This document shows positions 32,684 to 44,130 of a stretch of DNA of 64,000 nt, in pieces. Origin of the DNA: Gymnothorax reevesii (taxonomy: Eukaryota > Chordata > Actinopteri > Anguilliformes > Muraenidae); contig CM056583.1 of NCBI GenBank assembly GCA_029721435.1, positions 71,891,620 through 71,955,619 of the forward strand, written 5' to 3'. The notes beneath the pieces were generated by a model. It had not been told where the DNA came from. It saw only the letters and a list, made by a program, of their open reading frames with translations, and ran no database searches. The translations under genes were made by a program, and so were the position numbers. Position 1 is the first letter of the stretch; each line of letters begins with the position of its first letter.

Positions 32684-34354
32684 TAGGGATGGGTTGAAAT
32701 TTCATGCCTTTTAATCCACATTATTTTTTTCACCATTTTTGAGCCCTCATAATTTCATAAGTACTGGAGATAGCCAAATGAAATTTTTGGAGATAAAAAA
32801 TACATTTGAGTTCTGCAAAGAACTTTTTTATGTAAACTTTTTTTAAATTATAGCATATGAACATCCTCATTTTTACCATCATTTTCATGCAAGGCTCATC
32901 TTGGAGCCACAATTCCTTCTGTGGCAAAATAATGTTTTTAACATGAAGCACTTAGATTCATCTGTATACTTAGCAGTGAGTGATGTTACTTCATCACCAT
33001 ACCCTCAGATGCAAATTAGAGGTAATGACATCATCATTACATATTAATGAATAACATGGAATCAAATTCTGTCAAAGAAGATCCAATTCTTCACACCACT
33101 ATTTATTCTGTGCAAGAACTAAATAAGTTTGTTGACTGTTTATGTACAATGTGATAACAATCTAACATGCAAGCAATTGGTCAACACAAATTTTCCCATC
33201 TATACTGTCAATGTAACAGGTTAATTGGCAATATAAATACTCTTTAATCTGTTTGTGTTAACTGCTGCATGTAACCCACAACTCTGATACTTCAAGCCTC
33301 TGGATATCCGCTGATGATATATCCAACTGACCTGAAAACTGTCGCCCCAAGGCCATGCTTTAGCATTACACTTCCAAGTGATTTTCACTCTCTAGAATTT
33401 ACGACGCACATAATGATCATTCATTTACAAGCAACCCAAACAACTTGTATAAATCCATTTTACTTTGTCTTTACTTTGTCAGGAAAAGACATCATGTAGA
33501 TGCCAATACGCTTCATACAATCTTTCGGCCACTTTACTGCGCATTGGTTGTCATTGTGGAGATGGGCACCAGGTCTAGACTACACTCAGATGGAATAAAA
33601 TAAATCAGCCATGACAGAACACTGTTTCCTCCCATGAGCGACATGAATGTAAGAGGTATAGTTAATGTGCATGGTTTACATGCCCGCAGATTATCTCCAA
33701 ACCAGCTGGACCACAACCAAAGAGGTTTGATCTCATAATCCCTTCCATGTCATGGTAACAGAAACTAAATGTACTAGACTGACCCCTGGATCGACCACGT
33801 GGTATAGCAGGTTTGGTATTTTGGCTATTTTTGATACCTTTTGATATATTTAAATGCTTCTATGAGTTGAATTCCAAAATTACACTTATCCTCTGTTTCT
33901 TTTTTGTGGACTTCTATCTCTCCCCTGCCCTGTGATGTAGGGAGCCTGAGGATGGCCTTAACCTTGATCCTTTTGCACATGCCTGGTCACATCATGGAGC
34001 TGCAGACCCCACCCCCCCGAACCGCCAAAGCCATCTTCACCTTTTATTTTTATTAGTATGTCTACTATTTGACTCATCGTCACTGGTATACTCACATTCA
34101 TCTGCATATTTTGTAACTAATGGACTGTAATAGCCCTGCATAACTATAGCTTGGTTCCCACTGTCGTGTGCTCCAACACGATTGCCACGACTGACCTCAA
34201 GATCTGATAAGATTTGATAGGATCACCACGATTACTCCACGATTAAGACAACGACTTCAATTGTACCGTGAATCTTGATAGTGGGAACTCAGCATTAGAG
34301 CTGTAAACAATTACTTACCCAGCCAGTGGAGCAGTGAAGGACGGGTTCCCTCAG
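32684..34354. other. Intergenic, no feature recognised
   Basis: Unique AT-rich sequence; short minus-strand frames at 32730-32951 and 33534-33716 are not recognised. Confidence 0.4.
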
Positions 34355-34493
34355 TATAGCTGGGTACCTTGATTGATCTCCTCCCATTGGGAAGTTTTTT
34401 TTTTTTTGATGTTGGCTGGGCATCTGCCTCACCGTGAAGCGTCGTTGTGACAGTTTTTCTGTAAAAGCGCTATAAAAATAAAAATGAATTGAT
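34355..34493 (+). mobile_element. Short retroposon tail (L2/SINE-like)
   Basis: Ends GACAGTTTTTCTGTAAAAGCGCTATAAAAATAAAAATGAATTGATT, the GCGCTATA-AAAATAAAA-TGATT tail typical of fish L2-type retroposons and parallel to the tail at 10640-10708. The upstream boundary is uncertain. Confidence 0.55.
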
Positions 34494-37077
34494 TCATCTC
34501 AGAATGATGGAAAAGGAAGAGCTAAGGAAAATACAACAGAAATGCAAGGCTTCTCCTCTATGCTTGTTTAGTCCCTTTACCCATGTGCATTAATAGTCAA
34601 ACATATTGCAAATATTTTAATGTTTTAAATTACACTGATATTGGGGGATCATATACTTGTCTGCAGGGATTTCCCCGAAGGTTTTATTGAAAAGCCGATT
34701 AATTTCAGGGTAGGCATATGTCTCATCGACAGGTTTACATCCTCATTAATCAAGCAGAAAAAATCTCTAATGCATATTTTATCTACATCAACACTAAAGA
34801 ACACATCAACACTTTAATCAGATTGGGGATGCATTGAGGAGGAATTATCTATAAAGTGGGCTGTTGCAACATCGAATAAGCTCATTCAGGATGAATCAAA
34901 CCTTTTACAATAGATAACAAACACAGTCTTCTCAAACCGCTGCTGCTGCTGTGTTTCGTTAGGACTTCCACAGGTATTAGCTATTAGCCATCAAACAGAT
35001 TCATATAGGAATGCATGAAGCAAAGACAAGTTGCTTTTGGCAGCTGGGATTGGATATGTGGCTGGATTGATTTGCATTACCGGAACTGTCACCTTTTTGG
35101 ATGAGACTCTGTGGCTGACAGCTGATACCTGAATGTGTCCTAAAATGAACTTAATACATATGGAATATTGGTACCTTACAAATACAAATGAAATGTATCA
35201 TTGCTGTCTATTAAACTGCCCCCTGCAAAGCAAGAGAAGATTTCAATACTATATGTCTAAATGACAAAAAAAAAAAATAATTACAATAAAAGTCATTACT
35301 GTCAGTACCATAATTTGTATAGTGCTTGCTTCTCAAGATAATTAAGTCTTTCAGTCACTAACGTAGTTTAAGGATAAAATAATGCCTCAGCATTGTTTAA
35401 TTTTTAAGGGGATTAAGTACACAGCTACCATACATTTAAATCTCTAATTATATGTATGAGCATAAAATTTCAATACGCAAGGAATCGTATGATAATATGG
35501 CTCAGTAACACATTTCTGTTACAAAGACATTGAACTGAATCAGAGGAAAATTTATTAGGGCAACAAACTACTAACCATAAAAGATGGTTTAAAGCCTTTT
35601 ATTACCTGACGTTCTGTGAAATAATGACAGTACATCCAAATACTTCACTATTTTCAATGTAAGTCTGAATTAATTGTATTTGATGTTACAACTACCATAA
35701 ATGAGAGAATAAATAAACATAAATGAATAAATAAACGAATAAGTAACAAAAATTGGTGGCCCAGACGTGCACAATGAGTGAAGATTTACCACAGAAGAAA
35801 AGATGAGAAAATGAGTTGTGTCATATAGTTCAGAGGTGGTATGCCTGCATAATGTGGTGGACTGTCTCATCAATGTCTTCATCCAGGATAAAATTACAAC
35901 AAATTTGTATCTCTGTGTACGGGTTGTGCCTCGGACACCGCTCAGGTGCACGGAGGACAGGAAGCTGAGGACTGGAGTCAGGTGCAAGGATGGACTTGGT
36001 TGTATTTATTATGCCTCCTGCGCAGCAGAAGGCAGGAACGAAGCAATACCAAACAAACAGGAATCCTTAGAAACACTATTGGTAATACAGACTCTGGGCG
36101 TTAGCTGTAGTAACAATATATTATAAACAGAAAACAAAACAGGAATGGAGGTTCCTGGGTTAAGTACTGAAATAAGCAATAACATCTCTAAGTTTTAAGA
36201 GTTAGATATACAGTATATACACGCGATACGTGGGGAAATGTGTCCTTACAAGACTATGAACACAGCAACGGTATGGGGCTTACAGGACGTCACAAACACC
36301 GACTTCGAGACTCTGTCTTATATAGCACACTACTACCACACAGTGGAAATGACAAACAAACGCAGGCAATGATTGCAGAGTGAAGAATGCAGTCCAGCTC
36401 TCAATAGACCGGTGAGCCGGAAGGCTAGAGGTGTGGCCTTACACTATGGGGGGATACTAACAGAAACAATTGAGCATGGGAGGAGTAGCTACCTTTGGGA
36501 ACAGTGTTTAAACACGGCCATGGCAGTGTTTAAAGCAGTATTACATACTGCTATAAGAGCAGGATATCATATGCGGTTATGGGAGCACCAAATTATATAC
36601 TGCTATGGGAGATGCTAACCTGCTTGGCTCAGTGCTGGAGTGTTAGTGGTTTAAATCACAGAGAAGCCAATATAAGATCAATGCAGAAGCCGGGAATTTG
36701 AGCGAGAATCTTAACCCAACCTTTCTAAGGGACAGATCAGCACCTGAACCTTAGACTGATAATCAGAACAGATAAAACCTTCACTGTGATAAAACATTTA
36801 GAAACACCAGATAATTCCCATTTTGATTTGAAAATAGATTTTTTTCTCAGCAGTATGCTATTTTCTCAAACTACTGGTGTCAAACTTCCAGTATATTAAT
36901 ATTCATTCTTATTTTATAAGTCATCTTTCCTCCAAAAGTACCGTTGTCACCTGTATATGATAATTCAATACATTGTTGTCACCTCAGAATATTTTTAAAA
37001 ATCCACGGCAGATACAACAATAAAGTTAGCCACAGTGATATTTCCTGTGATTTTTAAATGATGCAGATCATAAAAGA
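34494..37077. other. Intergenic; candidate conserved noncoding segment 34660-35120; unassigned repeat-like block 35920-36480
   Basis: 34690-34850 has CGATTAATTTCAGG, CTCATTAATCAAGC and CTAATGCATATTTTATC; 35030-35120 contains GATTGATTTGCATTACC and GGCTGACAGCTGATAC. 35920-36480 is more GC-rich with GAGACTCTGTCTTATATAGC and GCAGGCAATGATTGC, which resembles fish interspersed repeats in style but cannot be assigned. No exon recognised. Confidence 0.4.
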
Positions 37078-37751
37078 TTAAAGGGGACATATTTTGCTAT
37101 ATTTCCATCCTTATATTTTGATCTTGGACTCCCCTAGAGTACTCCTGATTATTCAAAGTCCAAAACAGGGTCCTTATTTAGCTCATACTGCCATCCTCAA
37201 AAAACCCCATTTGTAGTCCATTGTAGTCTCTGCCTAAAACGCCTCATTGGTGTGGCCCCTCTGCTATGGCCCCCATTCCCAGTGTGCCCACTTTCTTCTA
37301 ACTAGCCAGCTCTGTGGAGGGTAGATCTAGGCGGGACGAGGCAGCAGAACGCAGTTTTCCGGGTCCGCCTCCCCAGAGTGAAACTGAGACGCGCCTGCCA
37401 TCTGAAAAGGAATCGATGGGCATATTCCGCAATCAAACGCAGTACATGTGTATAGATCTAACGCAATGGCAAAAGTAGAGGATGCAGTGCAAAAGTCTGG
37501 CAGCTCAAGCTCAAATTTGCTGTCTTCCTACGGCTTCTATGGTGTGTACACCGGTGTTTCTACTCTATAGCTAGGATTGAGGGAAAGCTAGAATCTACCC
37601 CATATAGACACATTTGTGGAAAGGGTTGACATACCCAAGTGTAGAACGGAGACTGTAGAAATCCGGTGGGTCTCAGTTTAGAGGGAAACATGTACAGTGA
37701 GGAGCAGCAAAAAGTGGACCAACAACTTATGGACTGCTTCGGTGTGCATTC

Positions 37752-38141
37752 ACTGCAAAAATGATAAGATAAAAATACTAGGTAAGATGAATTTACTTAT
37801 TTTAAGACTTAAATCACTTATTTCGTTGACCATTTTTCTTAGTAAGAGGAAACAAATGTCTTGCTTTGAGGCAATTTTTAGTAGCTTGTCCATGGGGTAA
37901 GTAAATTTCACTTGTCAAGTCAAATAGTAACTTGTTTTAAGAAAAAAAAACTTAAAACAAGTTACTATTTGACTTGACAAGTGAAATTTACTTACCCCAT
38001 GGACAAGCTACTAAAAATTTCCTCAAAGCAAGACATTTGTTTCCTCTTACTAAGAAAAAAGGTCAACGAAATAAGTGATTTAAGTCTTAAAATAAGTAAA
38101 TTCATCTTACCTAGTTTTTTTATCTTATCATTTTTTGCAGT
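37752..38141. mobile_element. 390-bp near-perfect palindromic MITE
   Basis: ACTGCAAAAATGATAAGAT at the left and ATCTTATCATTTTTTGCAGT at the right, with arms of about 190 bp meeting at a 9-A centre near 37942-37950 (CTTGTTTTAAG / CTTAAAACAAG). The arms differ at only a few positions. ACTGCAAAAA ends are common on fish palindromic MITEs. No clear target duplication. The two matching open frames (37697-37900 +, 37992-38354 -) are mirror images of each other and not genes. Confidence 0.88.
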
Positions 38142-38334
38142 ATAAGGACCTGCTGGTTTGTGTGCATAGCTGTGGTGTGTCATTAGTGTGGAGGAACGAA
38201 CAGCTTCTACGCTGGTGTATGATGAAGGTGCGAAAGCTCCAGGCGAAATGACCTTTTTGGAAATTGCCCGTGTTAATGGTCTACTTATTGCGTCGGAAGG
38301 AGCAGCGTTTGCTCGCAGAAAATGGGCAGGATAA

Positions 38335-38469
38335 GCCGCTTTCACGCCGGACACGAAACTAATTTTTTGTGCGACAGATTACATTCAAAGACAATGCATT
38401 GTCTTTGCATTTCCTTTGAATGTAATCTGTCACGCGAAAAATTTTTTTCGTGTCCGGTGTGAAAGCGAC
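38335..38469. repeat. Foldback hairpin at the head of a tandem array
   Basis: The left arm (GCCGCTTTCACGCCGGACACG..GACAGATTACATTCAAAG) and the right arm (CCTTTGAATGTAATCTGTCACG..CGTGTCCGGTGTGAAAGCG) pair over about 55 bp around a core with ACAATGCATTGT. The right arm is the first unit of the tandem array, so the left arm is one unit in inverted orientation. Confidence 0.85.
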
Positions 38470-39065
38470 TTGACATGCCCATAACGTGTATTTGTGTCTT
38501 TGCATAGACTGTATGTATGCTGAATGTAGCTAATCTGTCGCGTGATAAATTCGTATCACGTCCGGTGTGAAATAGGCTTGACATGCCTATAACGCGTGTA
38601 TTCACGTCTTTGCATTAATTTTGACTGTAATTTGTCACGCGAAAAATTAGTTTCGAGTCTGGTGTAAAAGCTGCTTAACACTATCATAACACGTGTATTC
38701 AAGTCTTTGCATTGACTTTGAATGTAATCTGTCCCGCGAAAAATTTGTTTCGTGTGCGGTGTGAAAGCAGCTTGACGTGCCCATAACGTGTATTTGCGTC
38801 TTTGCATTGACTTTGAATGTAGCTAATCTGTCGCACAAAAAATTTGTTTCGCGTCCGGGGTGAAAGTGGCTTGAAATGTCCATAACGCGTGTATTCGCGT
38901 CTTTGCATTGATTTTGAATGTAATTTGTCGCGCGAAAAATTAGTTTTGAGTCCGGTGTAAAAGCTGCTTTACACGCCCCATAATGCGTGTATTCAAGTCT
39001 TTGCATTGACTTTGAATGTAATCTGCCCTGCAAAAAATTCATTTTGTGTCCAATATCAAAGCAGC
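38413..39065 (-). repeat. 98-bp tandem array, about seven units
   Basis: The anchor GTCTTTGCAT starts at 38401, 38496, 38606, 38703, 38798, 38899 and 38997, giving periods of 95-110 bp. A consensus unit contains CGTGTCCGGTGTGAAAGC, CATAACGCGTGTATTC, GTCTTTGCATTGACTTTGAATGTAA and CTGTCGCGCGAAAAATT. Some units carry an extra GCTAA before TCTGTCG. CpG content is high for this region. Long minus-strand frames arise because the unit is near 99 bp, so one repeated peptide is re-read; not a gene. Confidence 0.9.
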
Positions 39066-40731
39066 TTTATGGAAAGTATGCGACAGCTTGAGAGCTTGGT
39101 TATGGTATGAACATAATACAAGTTCAACAGACTGTAAGTTCCGTTAGCATGGACAAGTTGCGTACGTGGAGCTAGTGAATTGATCACTTCTACAGGAAAG
39201 AATTTCCTATTTAATCTCCGCCTTTTTTGGCTTTTTATTAGCCACAACAGTTTCTAAAGAGGGATGAAATTATGTCTCTGTAGTGCAGAGAAATTGTTTG
39301 TTATACCAGACCCGTTAGAGCTTCTGAGTTTCGTGATTGCTTTCACGGTAGAATCAGAGAGCTAGCCCATAGGTATCCGGATCTGCATGATCCCAGTCAT
39401 GGATAAGTGAAGCGATCACAAGCAGCCGTAAACAAACCCAAACAGGTATCCCAAGCTCTGCAAAACCTACGTCTGGTCTAACTGCAGCCTTTTCAGCCCA
39501 ACTTTGCGGACACATACAGCACCTCTCCGGTTAGCTTCAGCTGTAGTGGCTAGTATCGGGCAACGCTATGATGAAACTGCCACATTGATGCTTACTGAAG
39601 TAACAAGCATACCGATCAGAATTACTGCATATAAGTTAACCAGTATCTTATTTTGGCACGCAAACTAACATGCAGTACCTGGTAACCGCGTGGTCATAAC
39701 CCCAGAGCCAAACCCTTGCAATACAGGTTTTACAGACAGCAAGTTCCGTTACCGTGGACAGTTGTACCAAGCATCCAAATTACAAACAAGTATTAAAAGT
39801 TAGCTTCAAATGAGGTTTATGTTTACACACCTTCTGGAGAGTTTCCCCTGATATCACTTTTGCATAAGTAGGACACAATAGTAACTCGACAACGTTAGGT
39901 GCCGTGCAACGGCCACAATCAACTGGCTATCACGTCAGGTTAGCTTATGCAGTCAAAGCAACTTACAGCTTCTGTATCTGTGAGTCACGGACAATTGCGA
40001 CCAATACAGGCTTTATCTTCAGATATTTTAGAAAGCCTGCGTTTGAGGCCAGATGTTAGTGCTAATTATCGCTAGTGGTCCTGCTAGTGACCCAAAACAC
40101 GTCAGCTTCACTTACACTATTTACTATTATATCGTTACTTACAGCTTGCGGCTCCGAGCGCTTGATTGATGCAACTGCTTCAGGTTTGAGAAGCAGCTGA
40201 AACGCCTATCCTGTGTCGAATTATCCTTTATTGACAAAGCTGTCTTTGGTGAAATGCTGAGCACAAACAGCTAACATTCCCTTTGGCCGTGGCGTGATTT
40301 TCTTCGCGTCCAAAATTAAACGGACAAACAGCTTTGGGAGAAATACTGACAAAACTGCACCTCAAATGATCTGCGGTTCTTCTTTTGTATTTCCAAAAGT
40401 GTAGACGCTACTAAGGCATAGTATGATGTGCTGTTGTTAGTGACTGCTAGAATAGTTTCCAGTATGGGCAGGTCCAGGGCCGTGATTGGGTCTGGCTTGG
40501 TCTCTACTAATTGGACGGCACAACCTAACGTCAGGTTTTGCCCAGATCTCGTGAAGATCTCAGGTGGAGCTGTTCAGAGAGGAAATCGCGTTCACGAAAT
40601 CACATTCTTGGATAACAGCAGAACCTCCATCTTATGTTTAGAAACTTTTCAGAGGTTGAGTATGGACAACCAACATTGTAACATTACTAATATGTATTAA
40701 AAGAAGGATCAGCATAATAGGTCCCCTTTAA

Positions 40732-42149
40732 TATCTTTTGTTTTTTTTTTCTTAAATGTTGAGAATTTTATTATTCTCCACATGCCATGATACAAAGTTC
40801 ATCAGTGGTTGTCATGTATTTTTTTCATGACAAGACAACCATCATGAAGGGACAAGCTCTGATTTTTGTAAAATAGTACAGGACTAAGATGAGCAGTTAA
40901 GGAAGATAGAACATATGCACAGAGCAGATCCAATGGATTGGCCAACTCTGGTGTCTGATTTGAATTAAAGCAACCCGGTCACAGGCATCTAAATACACAC
41001 ACATGCATGCACATACATGCAAATTCTCACACATACACATTCTCTGTTTCTCTCTCACATATACACATGCACACCCACACAAACACATTCACAAACACAC
41101 ACATTCACACAAGCACACAGTCCTGTTACTTCAGATTTTAAGTTAATTCAATGTTACATATACTTACAGTATGTGAGGGGACAAGTCCAAATTTTATGAA
41201 CAACAATAGTAATCTTCCTAACTTATTTTATAAAATATGAAATTGTGTCCCAATCTCCCATCGGCACAACTAAATCTGTGTTTGGCAATGGGTTATGAGC
41301 CAATTGCAGCAATCTGGTATGGGCAGTTTAGCACAAAAATACACCAACAGTGAAAAGCAACACTATCTTACATAACTGTACATTACACCCAAGCCCACAG
41401 GATTTCACAGATAAGCAGAAGTCCAGCACAGATTGGCCGAAATGGCTCAAAAACAATAAATCAAATAAGGACATTGCCTAAGAGCTGGAAAAAAAAGTTG
41501 AATATGAGATTTGGCAAGGCTGAAGTTTCGTATTTCAAATTATCATCATTTTGAGTAGATAAAATGTATTATACCTTCCAAATAATGCAACTTTTTATAG
41601 AACTGCAAGTGTACATTTTAACAACATCGAATCATTCTGCTCTTCAGAATTTTCATTACAAGTTGTTAAAAAAATCTTGACTCAGACTCAAGTGAACATT
41701 TTGCAGGTTGTGCTGTAGAACAAGAAGGTAGATGGGGTGGAAAAAAATATCAGAAGCCCCTTTGATAATGGCTTTAGCTTTGAAGACTCAAAACTGCAAT
41801 CGTGAAATCACCTCCACAGAGAAATGCAATTAATTAAAAAGCTAATTAGCAGGACGTGCCTATTTAAAAGAAATCTACCCGGAGGCACTTTGGTATGAAG
41901 TTTCCAAAAAATGATGGGCATACAAATAAGGTTCAGATAGGACTAATTACTTGGTGCCAATATTGGCTCCAAAAATGGCAAATCTAATTTGGTGGCGAGG
42001 AGCAGTGTGTCACAGATGATGACTACACGTGCCAATTAGCAAAAACAGCAACAAGTGAAAATGAACTGTGGCTGTAATCAAAGCACTGCAGCAGAGACAG
42101 ATAGATTTCTATCCGATATATTTTCAAATAACCACAGTACTAAAGCTGT
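40732..42149. other. Intergenic; CA-rich stretch and candidate conserved noncoding segment 41780-42120
   Basis: 40993-41120 is CA-rich low complexity. 41810-42080 contains GCAATTAATTAAAAAGCTAATTAGCAGG, CCTATTTAAAAG, and CGTGCCAATTAGC, with balanced composition and no repeat. No exon recognised. Confidence 0.45.
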
Positions 42150-42480
42150 AAACTCAAGCATAGAATATTCAGATCCCCCACAACGAGATGGCTGATATCT
42201 GGCCTGGATACAAAACACTGTGTAGGGTCAGACAGATGGACAGGACGACGAATGGAAAGATTTAGCCATATATTAAATTTAGTTGAGAAACATTGAACGG
42301 TTTAGGAGTTCTGGCCCAGGAGGACGAATGGAAGTTTGAAAAGGTACATCGACACAATATGATTTATCCATCGATCATATTTCATTGGAAAATATTGGTG
42401 TCAGAAACGAAACATGCTGAATTGATGGACAGACGGATGGACAAACAGAAGGACAGTCCACTTTGTGGCGGGGTATAATA
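42150..42480 (+). repeat. Dispersed repeat ending in a GGACAGACGG-type block
   Basis: Shares GAGATGGCTGATATC(T/C)GGCCTGG, repeated GACAGA(C/T)GGA words and the closing CTTTGTGGCGGGGTATAATA with the copy at 62375-62640 (ATGGCTGATATCCGCC.., CTTTGTGGCAGGAGATAA). Two diverged copies of one family, both plus-oriented. Noncoding. Confidence 0.65.
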
Positions 42481-43940
42481 ACCACAAAATCGAAACAATC
42501 CATATCTAACCTAGTCTCAACGAAGATACCACACAGTCAGCCACACAAACCTGGTAAATACGGCATTGTTTCAGATATTTTGACCATTCCCCGTATATAT
42601 CAATTGAAACAAATACTGATTGGGAACACTTAATTTACATCAATCTCAGAAAAGGACTCAGGGTGTCCTTCTAGCTTGAAGGAAGTAATGTAATAGATTA
42701 ACGTACATTATCCTGGAAGTACCACTAATCACATGTACTATGATGCATTAATTGAAAAATCTTTGAAACCTTTGAAAAATTGAGCATGAAAATGTAAACT
42801 GCAAAGCAAGGACAATGAAGCCCACATATCTCTTGAATACTGTATGATAAGCTTGCAATATAATTTTATTCACAAGTAAAAATGAAGAATCTCTTGACCC
42901 ACATAGTGTATTCAATGAATAAAAATGGACTGATCTTCAACAGTGAATGTTAAAAAGAGAGGTACAAAATGTGTCCTGATCTGTGGTGCAAACTCGGATC
43001 TAGGTACCAAACTTTTGTCATTCAGCCGCCATTTTGCCTCGGAACGTCATCAAAATAGGCAGTTATATCACACTTATTACAGACACTCACCGGAAACAGT
43101 CTTGTTGGAAATCAATGACAGACATGTAATATGCAATGCACAACATGTGGAAAGTTTTAAAAAGACAAGTCTTCCCTTGACCGGCACCAAATTGCACGAA
43201 GACACTTCGTCATTTGGACATCGAACAATCTATTTAAAAGAGTCAAAAATCTATTCAAAAACCTACTGCTGTCAGACAACAGATCATGCTGATGCAACAG
43301 TGAAAAAATGAAGACGTTGACTATTATTGTGACCCAGTGTCTACAGGGGAAGGTCCTTCATTTACAAACTGAAAATGAAACTCTTCTGTTCCCTTCTGTT
43401 TATCCTCAGAGGGCAGGAGCCCAGTGTCATGTTTTATTGGTTTTAATGGGCAAAGGCTGCATAATTAATTTGTATATTTCAGCATAACAGATGTTTGATT
43501 TTGGCAGAAGACGTAATTGTAAAACCCATGGCTGAGAGGCAGATTGTTCTTAGGACTATTTATGAACACCATTGGGCCTCCTGGCTGCCGTCAGGGGAAT
43601 GTAGCCCCTTTCCATACTGATATTATCACCTGCTCCCTCTCGGTTGCTCTTTGTCTGTTTCTGCTCAGGAAAAGCCTTTACTCTGCATCCCATCCTACTG
43701 GGGATGACCATACAGACCAAAAACAACAACAACAATAACAACAACAACAGAGAATGGAGACAAACAAAGCACTTTCTACCATAATTGCAATCAACACACT
43801 ACCCTCAATGATTCCACAGACAGGTGTGACTATAGTCAATGGAACTGTTCTCAAATACAGATTAAACTATGGAATGGCTGAGCAACAATTTACATATTGA
43901 ACAGGACATTACACAAAAGCATAATCTATCATATGTCTCA
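42481..43940. other. Intergenic; unexplained 122-codon open frame at 42943-43311
   Basis: The plus-strand frame begins MNVKKRGTKCVLICGANSD and ends ATVKK. It has no recognised domain, no Kozak support and no visible splice sites tied to it. Its middle (CCGCCATTTTGCCTCGGAACGTC) looks like repeat sequence. An AAC-rich simple repeat lies at 43716-43750. Confidence 0.4.
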
Positions 43941-43944
43941 TATC

Positions 43945-44130
43945 ACACACGATACAGTGTCCTCCATACTGTTTGGGACAGACAAAAAAGTCTTTTTTTT
44001 GGCTCTCTATGCTATACAATACATTCATAAGATTGGAAATCTGACAATTCACATGCGGATCTCAGGTTTATTAGAAATTCCCCCAAGATTAAATCATTTT
44101 TACAAATATCCTCCATCATTTATAGTACTG
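43945..44130. mobile_element. Tc1-like terminal fragment
   Basis: ACAGTGTCCTCCATACTGTTTGGGACAGA is a diverged form of the fish Tc1 terminus CAGTGCCCTCCATAATGTTTGGGACAAA, followed by its T-rich and ACAATTCACATG subterminal blocks. No transposase. Confidence 0.65.

Larger units (their letters stand above)
37078..40731. mobile_element. Composite 3.65-kb TTAA-flanked nonautonomous element
   Basis: Left end TTAAAGGGGACATATTTTGC (37078) and right end GCATAATAGGTCCCCTTTAA (40712-40731) are inverted repeats with TTAA at each edge. The longest open frame inside is 131 codons and comes from tandem repeats; no transposase motif is seen. The interior holds a 390-bp palindrome, a hairpin and a 98-bp tandem array (listed separately). 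Piggybac-like or Kolobok-like by target site; it resembles the element at 1668 (AAAGGGG start). The ends could also belong to two adjacent copies. Confidence 0.6.

Noticed and set aside
38342..39042. Run of minus-strand open frames of 69-131 codons, possibly a repeat protein
   Set aside because: They come from a 98-bp noncoding tandem unit read in several frames, with no start context, domain or codon bias.
38413..39065. CRISPR-like array
   Set aside because: Units are contiguous with no unique spacers, and the genome is a vertebrate.
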